A program made the translations under genes and the position numbers. From assembly GCA_014529385.2 (NCBI GenBank), contig CM043967.1, positions 128,129,182 through 128,193,181 on the forward strand: a stretch of DNA of 64,000 nucleotides. The letters are read 5' to 3'. This document shows positions 31,597 to 42,200 of this stretch, one piece after another. Position 1 is the stretch's first letter; every line of letters begins with the position of its first letter. Under the pieces are notes generated by a model. It saw only the letters and a list, made by a program, of their open reading frames with translations, was not told where the DNA came from and searched no databases. The stretch comes from Adiantum capillus-veneris (lineage: Eukaryota > Streptophyta > Polypodiopsida > Polypodiales > Pteridaceae).

Positions 31597-32625
31597 TTGA
31601 AGTATTTTCTTGCAGGAGAAGGAACTGGTCAACAACCAAGGCTTCTTCAAAGACCAAATGGACCAAGACCACCTCCACAAGGGGTAGAAAGAGTTCCACC
31701 TTTTCCAGATCCAAGTGTGCATGTGGTAGAGGTAACAAATTCAAATGAGGTTGACATGGAAGAAAATGGCATTAAGTGTGGCCAAGGAAAATTTAAAGAG
31801 AAAGAAGGTGTCACATCACAGAGTGACCATGGACGAGGCAAGAAGGCAAAGGAGACCAAGGAAGCTAAGCTTATTCAACGTCGTATCAATCTCCAAGACT
31901 TCCCTCTTGGACATGCTATGGCTCCATACAACCTGTTGGAAGACATGCGAGGTAAGGGTCCTGATATTTCATCGCCTCAATTCCTTGCATTATGTCCACG
32001 AGTTATAAGGGATTTAACAAAGGCAGTTAGCACTAGGTTAAAGTTAAAGGAGAGTGTGCCTGTTGTAAAAATTGCACATGTTGAAATGAATGAGGATATT
32101 ACACATATGCTATATTGTTACATCAAAGGAAGATTGGTTAGGAAAGGTCTAGTGGATGGGGGTGCACAAATTTGCATCATGACAGAGGGACTCATGCAAA
32201 GACTAGGCATGCACATCCATGAGACACCTGAAATCAAAGTGAAGATGGCAAACAATAGCAAATCTAGGTGTGTAGGCATTTGTAAAAATGTTTTTGTAGA
32301 GGCCTTTGGCATTAAGAAGGCAGTGGATTTCTATGTCATGTCTACCAAAGGAAATGGTTACCCATTTATGCTAGGAAGACCATTGCTAATGAAAATGCGA
32401 GCTTCGCAGGATTGGGACAGTGGAAAGCTAATTTGCAGGAATGACAATCATAAGAAGGTTGTCTTTGACATGAAGGAGCAACGCCAAGAGGAGCTCCATG
32501 AAGAATCATCTCAAAGTGAGACGGAAGAAGATTGGACCGATAACACTTCAGAAGAAGAACGTGACATGAAATTGACGTGGGCATTGATGAACATCGATGT
32601 TGATGAAAAAAAAAATTTGACCTAA
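31597..32625 (+). CDS. Tat-like gag-tail/protease ORF fragment (element E)
   Basis: An unbroken frame of 342 codons. The start is uncertain: the first codon is not ATG, the first in-frame ATG is near 31756, and the frame begins next to an acceptor-like TTTTCTTGCAG ending at 31618. Residues 1-50 are Pro-rich, 80-100 basic. 'LPRVIRDLTKAV'-like sequence precedes the retropepsin domain: 'GLVDGGAQICIMTEGL' at about residue 184, 'ANNSKSRCVGICKNVFVEAF', and 'MLGRPLLMKMRASQDWDSG' at about 257. An acidic linker ends at the stop. The loop is DGG, not D(S/T)G. No RT follows; the next 0.7 kb has other repeats. It is the only long uninterrupted retroelement frame in the left half, but it lacks LTRs here. 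Confidence 0.65.
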   Translation: MKYFLAGEGTGQQPRLLQRPNGPRPPPQGVERVPPFPDPSVHVVEVTNSNEVDMEENGIKCGQGKFKEKEGVTSQSDHGRGKKAKETKEAKLIQRRINLQDFPLGHAMAPYNLLEDMRGKGPDISSPQFLALCPRVIRDLTKAVSTRLKLKESVPVVKIAHVEMNEDITHMLYCYIKGRLVRKGLVDGGAQICIMTEGLMQRLGMHIHETPEIKVKMANNSKSRCVGICKNVFVEAFGIKKAVDFYVMSTKGNGYPFMLGRPLLMKMRASQDWDSGKLICRNDNHKKVVFDMKEQRQEELHEESSQSETEEDWTDNTSEEERDMKLTWALMNIDVDEKKNLT

Positions 32626-32761
32626 AGTGACCATCTTGCCCTGGTTTGCAGATTTTCTCTCTATCTAATTGGTCATTAAGGGTACATCTGAATCTTCATG
32701 TATGTAAAGTACTTCATGGAGTTGGCTCTCGCTCCAATGTCTACAAGTGCTCACTATGTCT

Positions 32762-32929
32762 GAAATGAGTTGGATGTATTTAGAGGGCTATTCCAAGTTG
32801 GTACTTAGAGCTAAAGATGTTAGATTCAAAGATTTGATGATTACTGAAATGAGCTGATGTGCCTAGAGGGCTATTCCAGGTTGGTACTTAGAACTAAAGA
32901 TGTCAAATTCAGAGATTTGATGATTACTG
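32762..32929. repeat. 84-bp tandem duplication
   Basis: 'gaaatgag' through 'tagagggctattcca', 'ggttggtacttaga' and 'gatttgatgattact' occurs twice in a row (32762-32845 and 32846-32929), about 90% alike. Confidence 0.85.
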
Positions 32930-33199
32930 GAAAACACGACTGAAACTAAAATTAAAAACACAAGAAGAAAAAGGTGAAATAGTGGAACTGAAATACAAGA
33001 CACTGTTAAGGAAACCAAAACTAGGATTGTATTTCAAATATGCAGAGTACACTGAAGCATTTGATATTCTAGAAGTTGGCTTTGTGATAAAAGAAGAGAG
33101 AGAGCGCATCAAAATGATTACAAGAGCACAAGTAGCTTTGAACATAGACTAGTGTAGATTCTAAAGAGTCAAAAGCTATACAAAATGAGTAATGGATCC

Positions 33200-33209
33200 T
33201 ATTTATAGG
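33200..33209 (-). promoter_or_regulatory. TATA box in the presumed 3' LTR of element F
   Basis: Minus strand CCTATAAATAGG, 115 bp inside the LTR that starts at 33323, as expected for an LTR promoter. Confidence 0.45.
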
Positions 33210-33323
33210 CTGTTTGACTTTTTGACTGTGCACTATCAATGTCTTTGGTAACTCATTGGTTATTGCTTCTAGGAACTTACTTAACCTACCAGTCCCACTT
33301 GGGGTTGGTTCCCGCCTTCTACA

Positions 33324-33341
33324 TTCCTCCTCTCCTTTCTT
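33324..33341 (-). other. Polypurine tract and LTR boundary of element F
   Basis: On the minus strand an 18-base all-purine run (AAGAAAGGAGAGGAGGAA) is followed at once by TGTAGAAGG, the likely start of the 3' LTR extending left from 33323. The LTR's other end and its 5' partner were not found. Confidence 0.55.
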
Positions 33342-33365
33342 AAATTTTTCTATATACCAAAATTT

Positions 33366-34803
33366 CTAGTAGACAATTTTGAGAGTGTTTTCCAATAGTC
33401 TAGTGATGGTGTCAATAAGGTTTCTCATTGGTTGTTTCTTCTTTTGTATTTGGACAGCCATATCTCTTATGTCCGCATAGGACTCCAAAAGTGCCGGTTG
33501 TAGAAAGACAATCATTGTCTTATACCATGCATCTCCAACTTCTTCAATCACCTCCTTGTCATCACCCTCCACTTGAACAATAGAGGATTCCTCACTCACC
33601 AGTGAACCTTCTTCTTGTGAGGTGCCTTCTTCCTCTTAGATGGCCCTTGGGATGCTTCAAAAGTAGTGGGTCCAACATTTACCTTTTGAATCAGTTTGAA
33701 TAGTGCCTCTTGCTCCAACGGATCCTTTCTAACTGTTGTCATTTCAACTTCATAGGGTGTTAGTGCATCACAATCTTTGTGTTGGCATCATATAAGGGTA
33801 CGTCTGCTTGTCAGACAAGTTCTGGCCACCTTGTGACAATAAGAGGCCGTATCCATCCATCCCCAAGGTAGTGGCAGGTTACTCTTGATGCAGGTCTCAA
33901 ACAAAATCTCAGCCATTTCTCCAAAATTGTGGTTCAAAACTCGCCTTACTAGCCAATTCCATCTGTAGAATTTTATAGGCATCAATTGTCACTTATAACA
34001 ACTTATTTGTAATACGAATGAGCCGATTGATCTGAATTTTCCACTGGCCCATTAATAACTAAAATCTAGATAGCTCCTCCCTTAGCTCACTGGCCATGGT
34101 CTTGTGATGTGCATCTTGTACTACTCTACTCCATGCTAGCCATTCTACCCTTGCCTCTTCATACCATGTTTGAAGCCCATCTGCTATCTCCAAATATTTG
34201 TTTTGATTTGTTGGCTCCATGTGAGTTGGAAAGAGAGCTGGAAAGAATCGAGGGAGTTCATCTTCCTTAACTAGAATGGCATAAAGTAAAGATGGAGCAT
34301 CAAGGACAAAATCTAAGAAGTTTAGAACTATTTCATCTTCCGGTTGCATCATTTCCCTTGTAAGTCAAACCAGGTGAAAGAGACGCTTGAGCCGTGTTTC
34401 CTGTTCTTTGAGCGACATCTTGGTCTAAAGTCCTCTGTTGTTGCTGTCCTCATCGCATTCTATTAAGTCCTTGACTTTGAGATCCAATACTCCTCTAGAA
34501 CTTTGCATTTAACTGAGTGCGTCCTTCAATTTGCATCTGATCTCCATACACAGGTATGTGGGCTTGTTGCCTAGGAGTGTTTCCACTTGAAGTCCTAGTG
34601 ACCTAAGATCTTCCGTGGTTAATTATATAAATTAAATTTGGGATGTATTCCTATATCATTGCCAGTGGAGTCCCACTCTAGAATCCTTTCCAACACTTGA
34701 ACACATGGAGGGTGAGCTAGTAGTTTAACAAATTGTCTAGTCATGAAACTCAGTGAATTTGGGTCTGCCACCATGCGTTAGAGCATCTCAAATCACTCTA
34801 GAT
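33366..34803 (-). pseudogene. Unrecognised ORF remnants downstream of pol in element F
   Basis: Read leftward between the solo LTR and the polypurine tract. Open pieces are 34352-34059 (98 codons; 'DEIVLNFLDFVLDAPSLLYA', 'WYEEARVEWLAWSRVVQDAH') and 33599-33366 (78 codons; 'MSEESSIVQVEGDDKEVIEE', ends just before the polypurine tract). They are Glu-, Leu- and Ala-rich and helix-like. They lie where some plant gypsy elements carry a third ORF (env-like or accessory). I see no signal peptide or transmembrane segment and do not recognise the family. Confidence 0.35.
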
Positions 34804-35477
34804 TGTTAGGAAATATGATGTAGCTAAGTAGATAATTGAGTATATTACTTAATGCAGAGAGATAACTTTCACACACAAGAGATTATAGAGTAGAGAGAGA
34901 GAGAGAGAGATTACACACGGTATACGTGGTTCACCCAATGTGGGCTACATCCACGGGAAAGCAGCCACTTAATGGCTTTAGTACTTCAAACAAGAAGTAG
35001 GTTATGAAGGGATTATAACCTTAATAGAGCTCCCACTTGCTTCACTCTCACCACCTCACACCCACCTTGTTGCATCAATTTCACACTATGAGACATGTGT
35101 AGAAATGGCCTCCTTTTATAGGCCAAAAGGGCCGCCCTCTCTTACAAGAGGCAGCCATGTGTAGCCGCCCTTGTGTAGATAAGTCCAAATCAGACCCTCC
35201 AATCCGCCCGTGTGTGGCTGCCCTTGAGAAAAAGTCCGCTTATGAGTTTCGCCACCGGCCATTGACTTCCGACCATTGGCCAACCGACCGGTCGTTTTTT
35301 GACTACTTTCCGGCCGCCATCTGGCCATAGCATTCCGACAAAGCCTGGTCGTGAAAATTTTGGTTTTCACTGAGTGATTTTATTTTTTGGTGAGTTATTT
35401 TTCTTCACGCACAATGGCTTCTCCTCATATTTTACCACGAAAGTTTAAGAGGGGTAAATCAGGCTCCATACTTAACA
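34804..35477 (+). mobile_element. Solo LTR (674 bp) with target duplication
   Basis: Begins TGTTAGGAAA and ends CTTAACA, flanked by perfect 5-bp repeats TAGAT (34799-34803 and 35478-35482). It contains 'tacgtggttcaccc' and 'gctacatccacgg', a motif often seen in plant Ty1/copia LTRs, which suggests plus orientation. It interrupts element F. No internal sequence remains, the expected result of LTR-LTR recombination. (GA)n at 34892-34910. Confidence 0.8.
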
Positions 35478-35482
35478 TAGAT

Positions 35483-35960
35483 CTCAATACTCTACATCAT
35501 CATCCAAAAATTGGTCAATTTCAAAATCAAAATCAATAATGAGTAGCAAAACTTTCCCTTTATTCAAAGTTGAATCCACTTGGTCTTGTTGTCCCTCAGT
35601 TTGTTGTAGTGAATTTGGATGGTCTCTTACTGGTGGTTCATGTTGTTTTGCAGGGTTTCTTGTCGTTTGATTTGGAGGTAAATTCCCCGTTGATGTGCCC
35701 CCAGTGGATGCTCCAGTGTTAGGCCCACTCTGGTGTTGTTGATCTTGATCCTATTTTGTGTCCTCCTCTTCCTCATAATAGATTCATTGGCGAGTGTGGT
35801 AGTGTATTGTCTTGCTTTTTCTCTGAGTTCTGCCTGGACTGTCTCAATGAAATTTTCAAGATCAGATACATTAAGAGTTAAATCCCCATTCTTATCCACA
35901 ATCTGCACTAAATTGTGGTAGATGTATTTTTGGGATATGGCATCCTTTATTACTTGACGT
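35483..35960 (-). pseudogene. Element F downstream ORF, coiled-coil-like piece
   Basis: The minus-strand frame passes from the element D insertion point ('QVIKDAISQKYIYHNLVQIV') through 'DLENFIETVQAELREKARQY' to a Pro/Gln-rich end near 35627. It appears continuous with the 43457-43200 piece across element D. Family unknown. Confidence 0.35.
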
Positions 35961-36816
35961 TGTTGGGTGCATTTCTGACACCCCGTTTTTTGTAAATTTG
36001 TACATATGGACATGATGCCCGATGTCAAAATGGTGTGTGGGCTTTATTTTTGTGGGTTCAAGCACATGTACATGCACTGCAAGTCGCTAGTCTAGTGACA
36101 GCTGTCGGGCTACTATAAGTGCCCGTGAGTGAGTTTTTTGAAGTGAGCCTTGTATATAACTAAAACTCATGTACAAACTAAAAAAATTTCAGCCAAAGAT
36201 CAGAAATTTGTAGGTTTTAGCTCTTTCTGTCTCCTTGGTGCTCTTGGATGCAGTTTTTTGCCCCGACTAGCCTTCTCTACATGTAGTCGTGCTGGGACAG
36301 ATCTCTGTTCGCGTCAATTTTGCTCATGGGGGCGTATGGAATCAATTTTAGTCATCTTCAGATTTCTAGCCAGCTATTTTTCAAGATTTCTCTCATGATT
36401 TAAAGTGCCCCAATTGGAGTTGTGCTCATCAGGTTACGACTAGTTCTCTGCAGGGTTATGGCTATGGCAGCCTAGTGGCAAATTGTGTGTAGACAGATTC
36501 GGAGGGCATGTATCTATGAATTGTGGAAATGATGTTGAAGTTGTGGGTTTGTGATGTTTGATTGTAAAAGGAGAGTCTCTTGTCTTCATATGCATTGGTC
36601 AGCGTGTGCTGTAAATCCGTGCTTTGACAGGGTTTTGCTCCTATGTGACATAGTCTCTTGGGTGGGCGACGGCTAGTAAATTCCCAAGGGTCTACTCCTA
36701 TTGGACTTGTGGTGTTTCAAAAGGATTTTGAAAATATTTTGGTGTCTTTTAGTTATCTTTCAACGCTCTTGGGTGACATCGCTATAGAGGTGTTCCGGTT
36801 TGCTTGTTTCCCAACA
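35961..36816 (+). repeat. Element D 5' LTR (856 bp)
   Basis: TGTTGGGTGC...CCCAACA. It differs from the 3' LTR by point changes and by two blocks present only in the 3' LTR ('tttgagcttgctttagcaag' near 42298 and a T-rich insertion near 42572). Confidence 0.9.
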
Positions 36817-36822
36817 GTGTTT

Positions 36823-36840
36823 TGGTGCCTGCCACCGAGG
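36823..36840 (+). other. Element D primer-binding-like site
   Basis: TGGTGCCTGCCACCGAGG, six bases after the LTR. Same family as the sites in H and C. Confidence 0.55.
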
Positions 36841-36881
36841 AATCGCTTCAAGTTACCTTCATTTTACAGTTTTTGAAGACA

Positions 36882-38299
36882 TGGAGTTTAATTTTCCGGA
36901 GTTTAGTGGGAAATCAAATGAAAGTTCTAAAGGTTTCATTGAGAGAATGGAGTTTGCTTGCCTTCTTGCTGACAAGCAAGACCCAGCGTTGGTGCTACGA
37001 ATCTTCTACTTCTGTTTGAAGGGAGATGCTAGGGAATGGTTGGAAGGCTACGAAAAGGAGCTACAATCATCCTAACCTCCTCAAGTCATGACTTATGAAA
37101 TGGTAAGGCATGCTTTTCTTACACACTTTCAATTGGTGGAAGACCCACAAAAGGTATGGCAGTCTATTCAAGGCTTAGTACAAGATGAAGGCCAAACCAT
37201 AGAAGACTTTGTCAAGGCATTCAATGCGTTATGGGCAAAGTGGTGTACATCTTTGGGGGCTGAAATTCCTCCAGCCATGTTGAAGAAGGACAGGTTTCTT
37301 GCAAGCTTGAGGAGTAACCTACGCTTGAAGGTAGAGCTTAAGCATCCAAGGACCTTTGAGGAGGCAGTTGAAATTGCAAAGAATAAAGAGTGGAAAGCAG
37401 AGCGTCTTCATCAACTTGGAATCAATGTGGAGCCAAAGCTTGAAGTGAAAGCGGTAGAGCAACCAAGGGTCCTCATCAGGGAGCCAGGTTATGATCAACA
37501 AAGCTTCTCATGATGTGAATGCCTTTCGCAAGGAGATGCAAGAGGTTGTAGGTCTTATGAAGAATCTTAGTGTGCATATGATGGGAGGTGGAAGAGGTCA
37601 AAGTTCTGGATATGGATGTGGTTATGGAAGCAATGAGGGTTATACAAGTGGTAGAGGAAGAGGCATGGCTGGAAGAGGGGATATGTTTCAATGCTACAAT
37701 TGTGGTGAATGGGGTCATAAAAGCCCTCAATGTGACAAGCCAAAGAGAATGGGTGGAGACATGTTTCCTCTTCCTCCACAAATTCCTTCTCGAGCTCAAG
37801 ATTATGGTATTGAGATTAAAGGGGAAGCAGGACCCAGTGGATTGACAGCAGAAGAGAAGGGCAAAACAAAAGTGGTAAGCATAATCCGTTTGGAGAAGAA
37901 AGAGGATGATTTGGGAGCTATGGTCATGCCTGTAGGTAAGAGGGTTACAAGAGATCATGACATGAGTGATGCAAGTCCCAGCCATAAAAGAGGGAAACAG
38001 GTTGAAACAGGTACAGGTAAAGAGAAGAAGAAGAGAAAGCCCAGGAAACATTACAATGCATCCGACTTTTCTTTGGGAGAAGGGCAGCCAAATTATAGTT
38101 TAAGGGCTGATTTGGTGGGTAGAAAGGCTGATGTTACCTTTGGGCAACTCATGGAGATGTGTCCCAAGTTAAAGAGGCAATGGAAGCACGTAGTCAACCC
38201 CATGAAGAAGGAGCTTGCAAGGGGGTCAGTGAGAGTCTTGTCTTTGAATGAGCTACCTGATATATGTCCTACTATGGATGCATGGCATAAGAGGAAGTG
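36882..38299 (+). pseudogene. Element D gag
   Basis: ATG at 36882 starts 'MEFNFPEFSGKSNESSKGF'. The gag core follows ('GDAREWLEGYEKELQSS', TAA at about 37074, 'TFEEAVEIAKNKEWKAERL'). A frameshift near 37495 moves to a frame with a Gly/Arg/Tyr-rich segment and the intact zinc knuckle 'CYNCGEWGHKSPQC' (CCHC, about 37693-37734). A basic 'GKEKKKRKPRKHYNAS' region then leads to TGA at 38298. Gag packages element RNA. The zinc knuckle residues are all present, unlike in A and C. Confidence 0.8.
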
Positions 38300-39026
38300 A
38301 ATTGGAGAGGCTTATATTGATGGAGGTGCACAGGTATGTGTTATTACTCAAGCTTGTGTATCAAAGTTGGGACTCAACAGGGTGAAGAATTCAGGTTTTC
38401 GCATAAAGCTTGCCAACCAATCAAGGGTGAGGTGCTTGGGAGTTGTAAATGACTTGGAGGTGGATGTATTTGATGTTAAAGTGCTGGTCAATTGCCATGT
38501 TATGCCCACGGGTATTGGTGCTTTCCCTCTCATCCTTGGAAGACCATGTTTACAGGCAACCAAAGCTATACAGGATTGGGGACATGGTACCATCACTCTC
38601 TACAATAGAAGGGGTGATAAGAAGAGGTTTGACATGGCTAGCAAGCAATCTTTGGATGCTGATTTTGATGAGAAAATTGATGAAGAAGAGTACTCAAGTG
38701 AAGAAGAAGACAATGGGGATGAGGGCAGTGAAGTGGAAGATAGCAGTGATAGTGATCTAGATGTTTCCTCCTTGTTTCTTGAAGAAGAGCATGATGAGAA
38801 ACAAAGATTTCTTGGCCTTATGGAGAATGAGGATATCTCTGGTCCTTATGAGCAAATTGAAGAGCTGATGCAACCCAAAGTTCAACCTAATGTCAAACAA
38901 GAGCTGATACAAGTTATGTTGTTTTCCGACTTGACTAGTCATGAGAAGGGTGAGTACCTACATATGATACAACAATTTCCCAATTTATTCATCACTTCTT
39001 ATGAGGAAATTAGAGGCTTTAAGTGA
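38300..39026 (+). pseudogene. Element D protease and acidic linker
   Basis: Directly after the TGA the frame gives 'AYIDGGAQVCVITQACV', a retropepsin loop with DGG, then 'MPTGIGAFPLILGRPCL' at the domain end. A long Glu/Asp/Ser linker follows ('EEEYSSEEEDNGDEGSEVED'), ending at TGA 39024. Confidence 0.75.
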
Positions 39027-39850
39027 GAGGAAATCCACATTCCAATCAAGGAAGGAGCTCAGCCCGTACGCCAAAAGCTAAGGAGAATGGGACAGGTACA
39101 ACTTAATGCTTTAAAGGAAGAGGTAGACAAGCTTCTTGAAGCAGGTTTCATATGTCCTGTGAGCACTGCAGAATGGGTGAGTCCCATTGTTGTCACACCC
39201 AAGAAGGATGGAAAGTGGAGGATATGTGTTGATTTTAAGCCTCCTAACGCAGCCATGAAGAGGGATCCATACCCTCTTCCTTTCATAGATGACATACTTG
39301 ATTCTATTGCAAGGCATGAGAGGTATAGCATATGTGACGGATTCTCTGGATATTTTCAGCTCACCTTGGCTTTGGAAGATCAAAAGAAGACCACATTTAT
39401 CACGCCATGGGGATGCTTTTGTTATTGTGTGCTTCCTTTTGGTCTTATGAATGGATGTGCGTGGTATCAAAAGCGCATCAACAAGGTGTTCTCTCCCTTT
39501 CTTGGCAAGTTTGTGAAGGATCTTATTGATGACTTTTGTGTTTATAGCTCTAGAAAGGATCATTGTGCAAAGCTTGGGATGGCATTGAAGCAATATGATG
39601 AAAGTGGAGGTCAACTCAACCCAAAGAAATGTCATCTCGCTCAACCAAGAGTGAAGTTTTTGGGGCATATGATCTCAGAGAATGAGATTGAAGCGGATCC
39701 TGACAAAGTGAAGGCTTTGGTGCTCCTCCCATCACCTAAAGATAAAAAGCAACTTTCTACTTTATATGGAAAGGTTCATTCCTTTGTCCTCTCAACTTCT
39801 TTATCCTCTACAACAAGTAGCAAGGTTGGATCCTCTACAATGGACAAATG
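39027..39850 (+). pseudogene. Element D reverse transcriptase
   Basis: Landmarks: 'VSPIVVTPKKDGKWRICVDF', 'YPLPFIDDILDSIARHERY', 'TTFITPWGCFCYCVLPFGLM', 'VKDLIDDFCVYSS' (catalytic DD), 'FLGHMISENEIEADPDKV'. A frameshift near 39770 moves the frame before the connection domain. Confidence 0.85.
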
Positions 39851-40977
39851 AATGTGAAGAGTTTTTTCAAGGTATCAAAGAGGTTCTTGGATCTCTTCCT
39901 GCTATGCAAGCTCCTAATTGGGATAAGGAGTTTTATGTGAATCCATCAGTAGGTGAGGATGCTATTGGAGCTATGCTTCTTCAACGAGGTAACAATTCCC
40001 ATTGCATGAAGCCTATCTATTGTGCTAGCAGGGTGAAGCTAGAGGTGGAGAGAGGCTATACTGAGGTGGAGCTCATCACGGTGAGTGTGATTTATGGATA
40101 TAGAAGGTTTAGGCACTACCTTCTCCCTAAACCATTCACATTCCTCACTAGCTACACTCTTCTACCTCAATTGGTGAATAGCCCTACTTTGTCAAAGAGG
40201 CTCATGAAGTGGATTGTGGAGCTACAGGAATTCCAATTCTCTTTTCTTGTTGAGGAGAGTACAAGGGCTACATTGGCTGATTTTCTTACCTATAAGGAAA
40301 GCCCTCTTCTTCTTAAGGAGGATGCAATGAAGAAGCAACACATGGAAGCTCTTGACATAGACAATGCCTATCTATTGTTTTTTGATGGCTCTTACAGGAA
40401 AGCGCATGGTGAAGCTTCAGGAGGTGTGGTAGTTTATGATCCTCAAGGTGCTTTTGTAACTAAAAGGAGTTTGAAGCTTACAGAACAAAGCAACAATGAA
40501 GCTGAGTATGCTACTTTGGAGAAAGGTCTCAACCTTTTCCTTGAGCTTGGCATCCGTCGTGTGAGGGTAAGAGGTGATGCTCTTTTGGTGATGAAGCAAG
40601 TACTTGGGGTGTGGCAAAGTAAGAATACAAGGCTGAAAAATATGTGTTTTCAAGTGAAGAATCTACTTAAGCATTTTGAAGCTTGGAGTTTAAGGCATGT
40701 GGACATGTCTCAAAATGAAGAAGCACATGGTGCAGCGCAAGCTTCAATTGGGAAATTGTATGTGATAAGGGATGATTCTCCTCTTTATTTAGGAATGGAA
40801 GCTTTAGAGAGGGAGGAAGAGTTTCTACAAACAGGTATGCTTCCATCAGAGTTGGAAAAGCCAAAAAAGTACGCCTTCCTACGTCGTGCCAAAAGGTATG
40901 TGCTACTTGGTGATGCCGTGTATATGAAGGGGGCTGACCTTGGGATGAGAAAAGTGCCTTGGAAAGAGGAAATTTAA
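39766..40977 (+). pseudogene. Element D RNase H, second RNase H and linker
   Basis: 403 codons open. First RNase H: 'KEFYVNPSVGEDAIGAMLLQ', 'IYCASRVKLEVERGYTEVEL'. Connection: 'LMKWIVELQEFQFSFL'. Second, archaeal-type RNase H: 'AYLLFFDGSYRKAHGEASGG' (catalytic Asp), 'EQSNNEAEYATLEKGLNL' (Glu), 'VRVRGDALLVMKQVLG' (Asp), and 'NEEAHGAAQAS', where Asp of the usual N-x-x-AD is changed. Ends at TAA 40975. In Tat elements the second domain is thought to replace or supplement RNase H activity. Confidence 0.85.
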
Positions 40978-42173
40978 AAAATTTTAGAGGAGAATCATGA
41001 GGGTTCTTGTGGTGGTCACTTTGCTGCAAAGATCACTTTGCATAAAGTCTTGCAGGAGGGTTATGTGTGGCCAAGTGTTCAACGTGATGTTCATCATTGG
41101 TGCAAGTCTTGTAAAGAGTGTCAAAGCATGGCAAATAGGGTTCTCAAATCAGAAATTAGAGGCACCATTGTGGCTTATGATGTGTTTGAGAAGTGGGGTA
41201 TTGATGCAATAGGTCTTCTACCTATGACAACTAGAGGCAAATGTTACATACTTACTGCTGTTGACTATCTATCCATGTGGGCCGAAGCCAAAGCTGTCAA
41301 GCACATCACGAGTAAAGATGTTTCCTTATTTATATATGAAGATATTTGATGCAAATTTGGCATGCCATTGGAGTTACTTTCTGACAAGGGTCCAAGTTTC
41401 AGGGGAGAGTTGGTGGATTATCTATGTGAAAAGCTTCATGTGCATCGCAGGTTTACTACTCCATATTATCCCCAATGCAATGGCATGAATGAAAGGTTTA
41501 ATGGAGATCTCATAAGGATGCTTACAAAGATGACAAGAAACAATGTGAAGACTTGGGATTTAGAGCTACCTTGTGCTCTATGGGCTTATAGGACTGCCAT
41601 CAAATCCGGTACTGGTTTTTCTCCCTTCCATCTAGTTTTTGGCAAAGAGGCTTTACTTCCTATTGAGGTGGAGATACCATCCTTGAAGATGATTCTAAAG
41701 CTTGAAGAAGAGCCCAAGGATGCATTCAAGGAAAGACTTTTATATTTGCAATGTGTACAATTGGATAGGGTGTTAGCTTTTGAGCATTATGAGCAGGTCT
41801 TGAAGAAGAGTCAAGCAAAGGCAAATGAGAAGGTAAAGAACAAGGACATCAAGAAGGGTGACATGGTGCTTCGTTACAATAGTAAGATTGATAGAAATTT
41901 TCAAAATAAATTTCAAATCAAGTGGCAAGGTCCTTTCTTGTCTTAAACAGGTTTCCGAATGGTACATATCAGCTTGCTGACTTGGATGGTACCCCGCATA
42001 AAGCACGTGTGAATGGCTACAGGTTGAAGAAGTATATTGCAAGGTTGATGACTGTGATTGAGGATGAGCATTCTTTTGAAGAATTTTCTGATCATGTGGT
42101 TAATGATGAAGATGAGTTGAAGACTCCCTCATGTGGTTTACAGGATCTCTTTTGTGCTGCCGATCATGAATGA
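40978..42173 (+). pseudogene. Element D integrase
   Basis: Zinc domain 'HEGSCGGHFAAKITLH' with 'WCKSCKECQSMANR' (HHCC). Core residues: Asp in 'KWGIDAIGLLP', Asp in 'LLSDKGPSFRGE', Glu in 'YYPQCNGMNERFNGDL'. There is a TGA at about 41347 and a frameshift near 41930. The C-terminal part 'NRFPNGTYQLADLDGTPHKA' closes the domain and the frame ends at 42173, 27 bp before the 3' LTR. No chromodomain. Confidence 0.85.
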
Positions 42174-42183
42174 TCTACCAGCC

Positions 42184-42200
42184 TGGGGTGTGGCAAACTA
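42184..42200 (+). other. Element D polypurine-like tract
   Basis: TGGGGTGTGGCAAACTA directly before the 3' LTR; G-rich but not pure purine. Confidence 0.45.

Noticed and set aside
33788-33985. Minus-strand 65-codon ORF in element F
   Set aside because: No shared motif with the neighbouring helical pieces; kept only as part of the general element F remnant.
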